Source: Dethiosulfovibrio sp. (lineage in GTDB: Bacteria > Synergistota > Synergistia > Synergistales > Dethiosulfovibrionaceae). From it: DNA of 6,364 nucleotides. The first letter of the stretch is position 1, and every line of letters begins with the position of its first letter. The notes under the pieces are model-generated. The model had not been told where the DNA came from and did no database searches. It was given only the letters and a program-made list of their open reading frames with translations. Location: contig JAQUTB010000108.1 in the NCBI GenBank assembly GCA_028709985.1, positions 1-6,364 on the forward strand. Reading direction: 5' to 3'. Below are positions 6,033 through 6,364 of the stretch, in pieces. The position numbers and the translations under genes are program-made.

Positions 6033-6364
6033 ATGCAGCGAGTTTCAAACTCCATGATGTACGGCGGCATGATGACCGACATGCATAGGAACCTTGCAAA
6101 ACTGATGAAGATGAACAAACAGGGGACCACCGGAAAGCTGAACCATCGACCTTCGGACTCCCCCATAGACGTCACGAGGGAGCTCTCTCTGAGCACCTCT
6201 ATACTGGAGAACGAGCAGTACATACGAAACATGAAGGATGGCCTCACGTGGCTCAAAAATACCGACTCGGCGCTGAACCAAATAGGCGAGATGACCGACA
6301 GGGTAAGGGAGCTTTCGGTGAGGGCTGGCAGTGGAGCTCTGAACGACGAGGAGATGATGGCGAT
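6033..6364 (+). CDS. flgL: FlgL, flagellar hook-associated protein 3, 3' end outside the window
   Basis: The frame from ATG 6033 is open to the last base: 110 complete codons with no stop. It begins MQRVSNSMMYGGMMTDMHRN, followed by a flagellin-type N-terminal helix, then the GKLNHRPSDSPIDVTREL segment that corresponds to the family's GKxINRPSDDP motif. A long helix with YIRNMKDGLTWLKNTDSALNQ and MTDRVRELSVRAGSG follows, corresponding to the flagellin/FlgL D1 region. The protein forms the second junction ring between FlgK and the filament and is exported by the flagellar type III apparatus with FlgN. It lies 11 bases after flgK with a strong ribosome binding site. FlgL and flagellin are related at the N-terminus; the position after flgK and the RVSNSMMY start favour FlgL. 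The Asn-His at the usual IN-Arg position is a mild deviation. Confidence 0.88.
   Translation, partial: MQRVSNSMMYGGMMTDMHRNLAKLMKMNKQGTTGKLNHRPSDSPIDVTRELSLSTSILENEQYIRNMKDGLTWLKNTDSALNQIGEMTDRVRELSVRAGSGALNDEEMMA

Noticed and set aside
5993..6281. Two - strand frames at the right end
   Set aside because: They lie opposite flgL, whose N-terminal signature and strong ribosome binding site support the + strand.
1..6364. Search for CRISPR repeats, tRNA/rRNA genes, insertion sequences, phage or defence genes
   Set aside because: No repeated units, tRNA-like folds, transposase motifs or terminal inverted repeats were visible; all 6.3 kb is accounted for by the two operons and their 107-base gap.

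Overview
The window reads as a piece of chromosome from a motile, flagellated bacterium. Protein sequences, heavy use of ATA (Ile) and AGG (Arg) codons, and the gene content most resemble Synergistota (a Dethiosulfovibrio- or Aminobacterium-like organism). That assignment is an inference from recognition, not from a search. All genes lie on the + strand, are tightly packed, and overlap or are separated by only a few bases, apart from one 107-base gap.

Region 1 (1-2604) is the end of a housekeeping-type operon. It holds a DUF3084 membrane/coiled-coil protein whose 5' end lies outside the window, a small GNAT acetyltransferase, a ComF-type phosphoribosyltransferase-like protein, and a two-zinc-ribbon protein of the YvyF (TIGR03826) flagellar-operon family. 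Successive genes overlap or sit 5 bases apart, so translational coupling is likely. The operon closes with an intrinsic terminator at 2614-2640.

Region 2 (2605-2711) is the only real intergenic stretch. It holds that terminator, then a good match to a flagellar sigma-28 (FliA/SigD) promoter (TAAA, 16 bases, CCCGATAC), then a strong ribosome binding site.

Region 3 (2712-6364) is a late flagellar operon: flgM (anti-sigma-28 factor), flgN (export chaperone for FlgK/FlgL), flgK (first hook-filament junction protein, unusually large) and flgL (second junction protein, cut by the window end). FlgM, FlgN, FlgK and FlgL act in one step. When the hook is complete FlgM is exported, sigma-28 is released, and FlgN-chaperoned FlgK and FlgL form the junction on which flagellin polymerises. 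A sigma-28 promoter before flgM would make the anti-sigma factor part of its own feedback loop.

The order comF-yvyF-flgM-flgN-flgK-flgL is the same as in Bacillus subtilis, so this is an old conserved block and not an exotic island. No defence system, mobile element, CRISPR array or RNA gene is visible. The points most worth a second look are the large FliD/flagellin-IN-like insert in FlgK, the promoter/terminator arrangement before flgM, the poly-A tracts in yvyF and flgM, and the linkage of DUF3084 and GNAT genes to comF.
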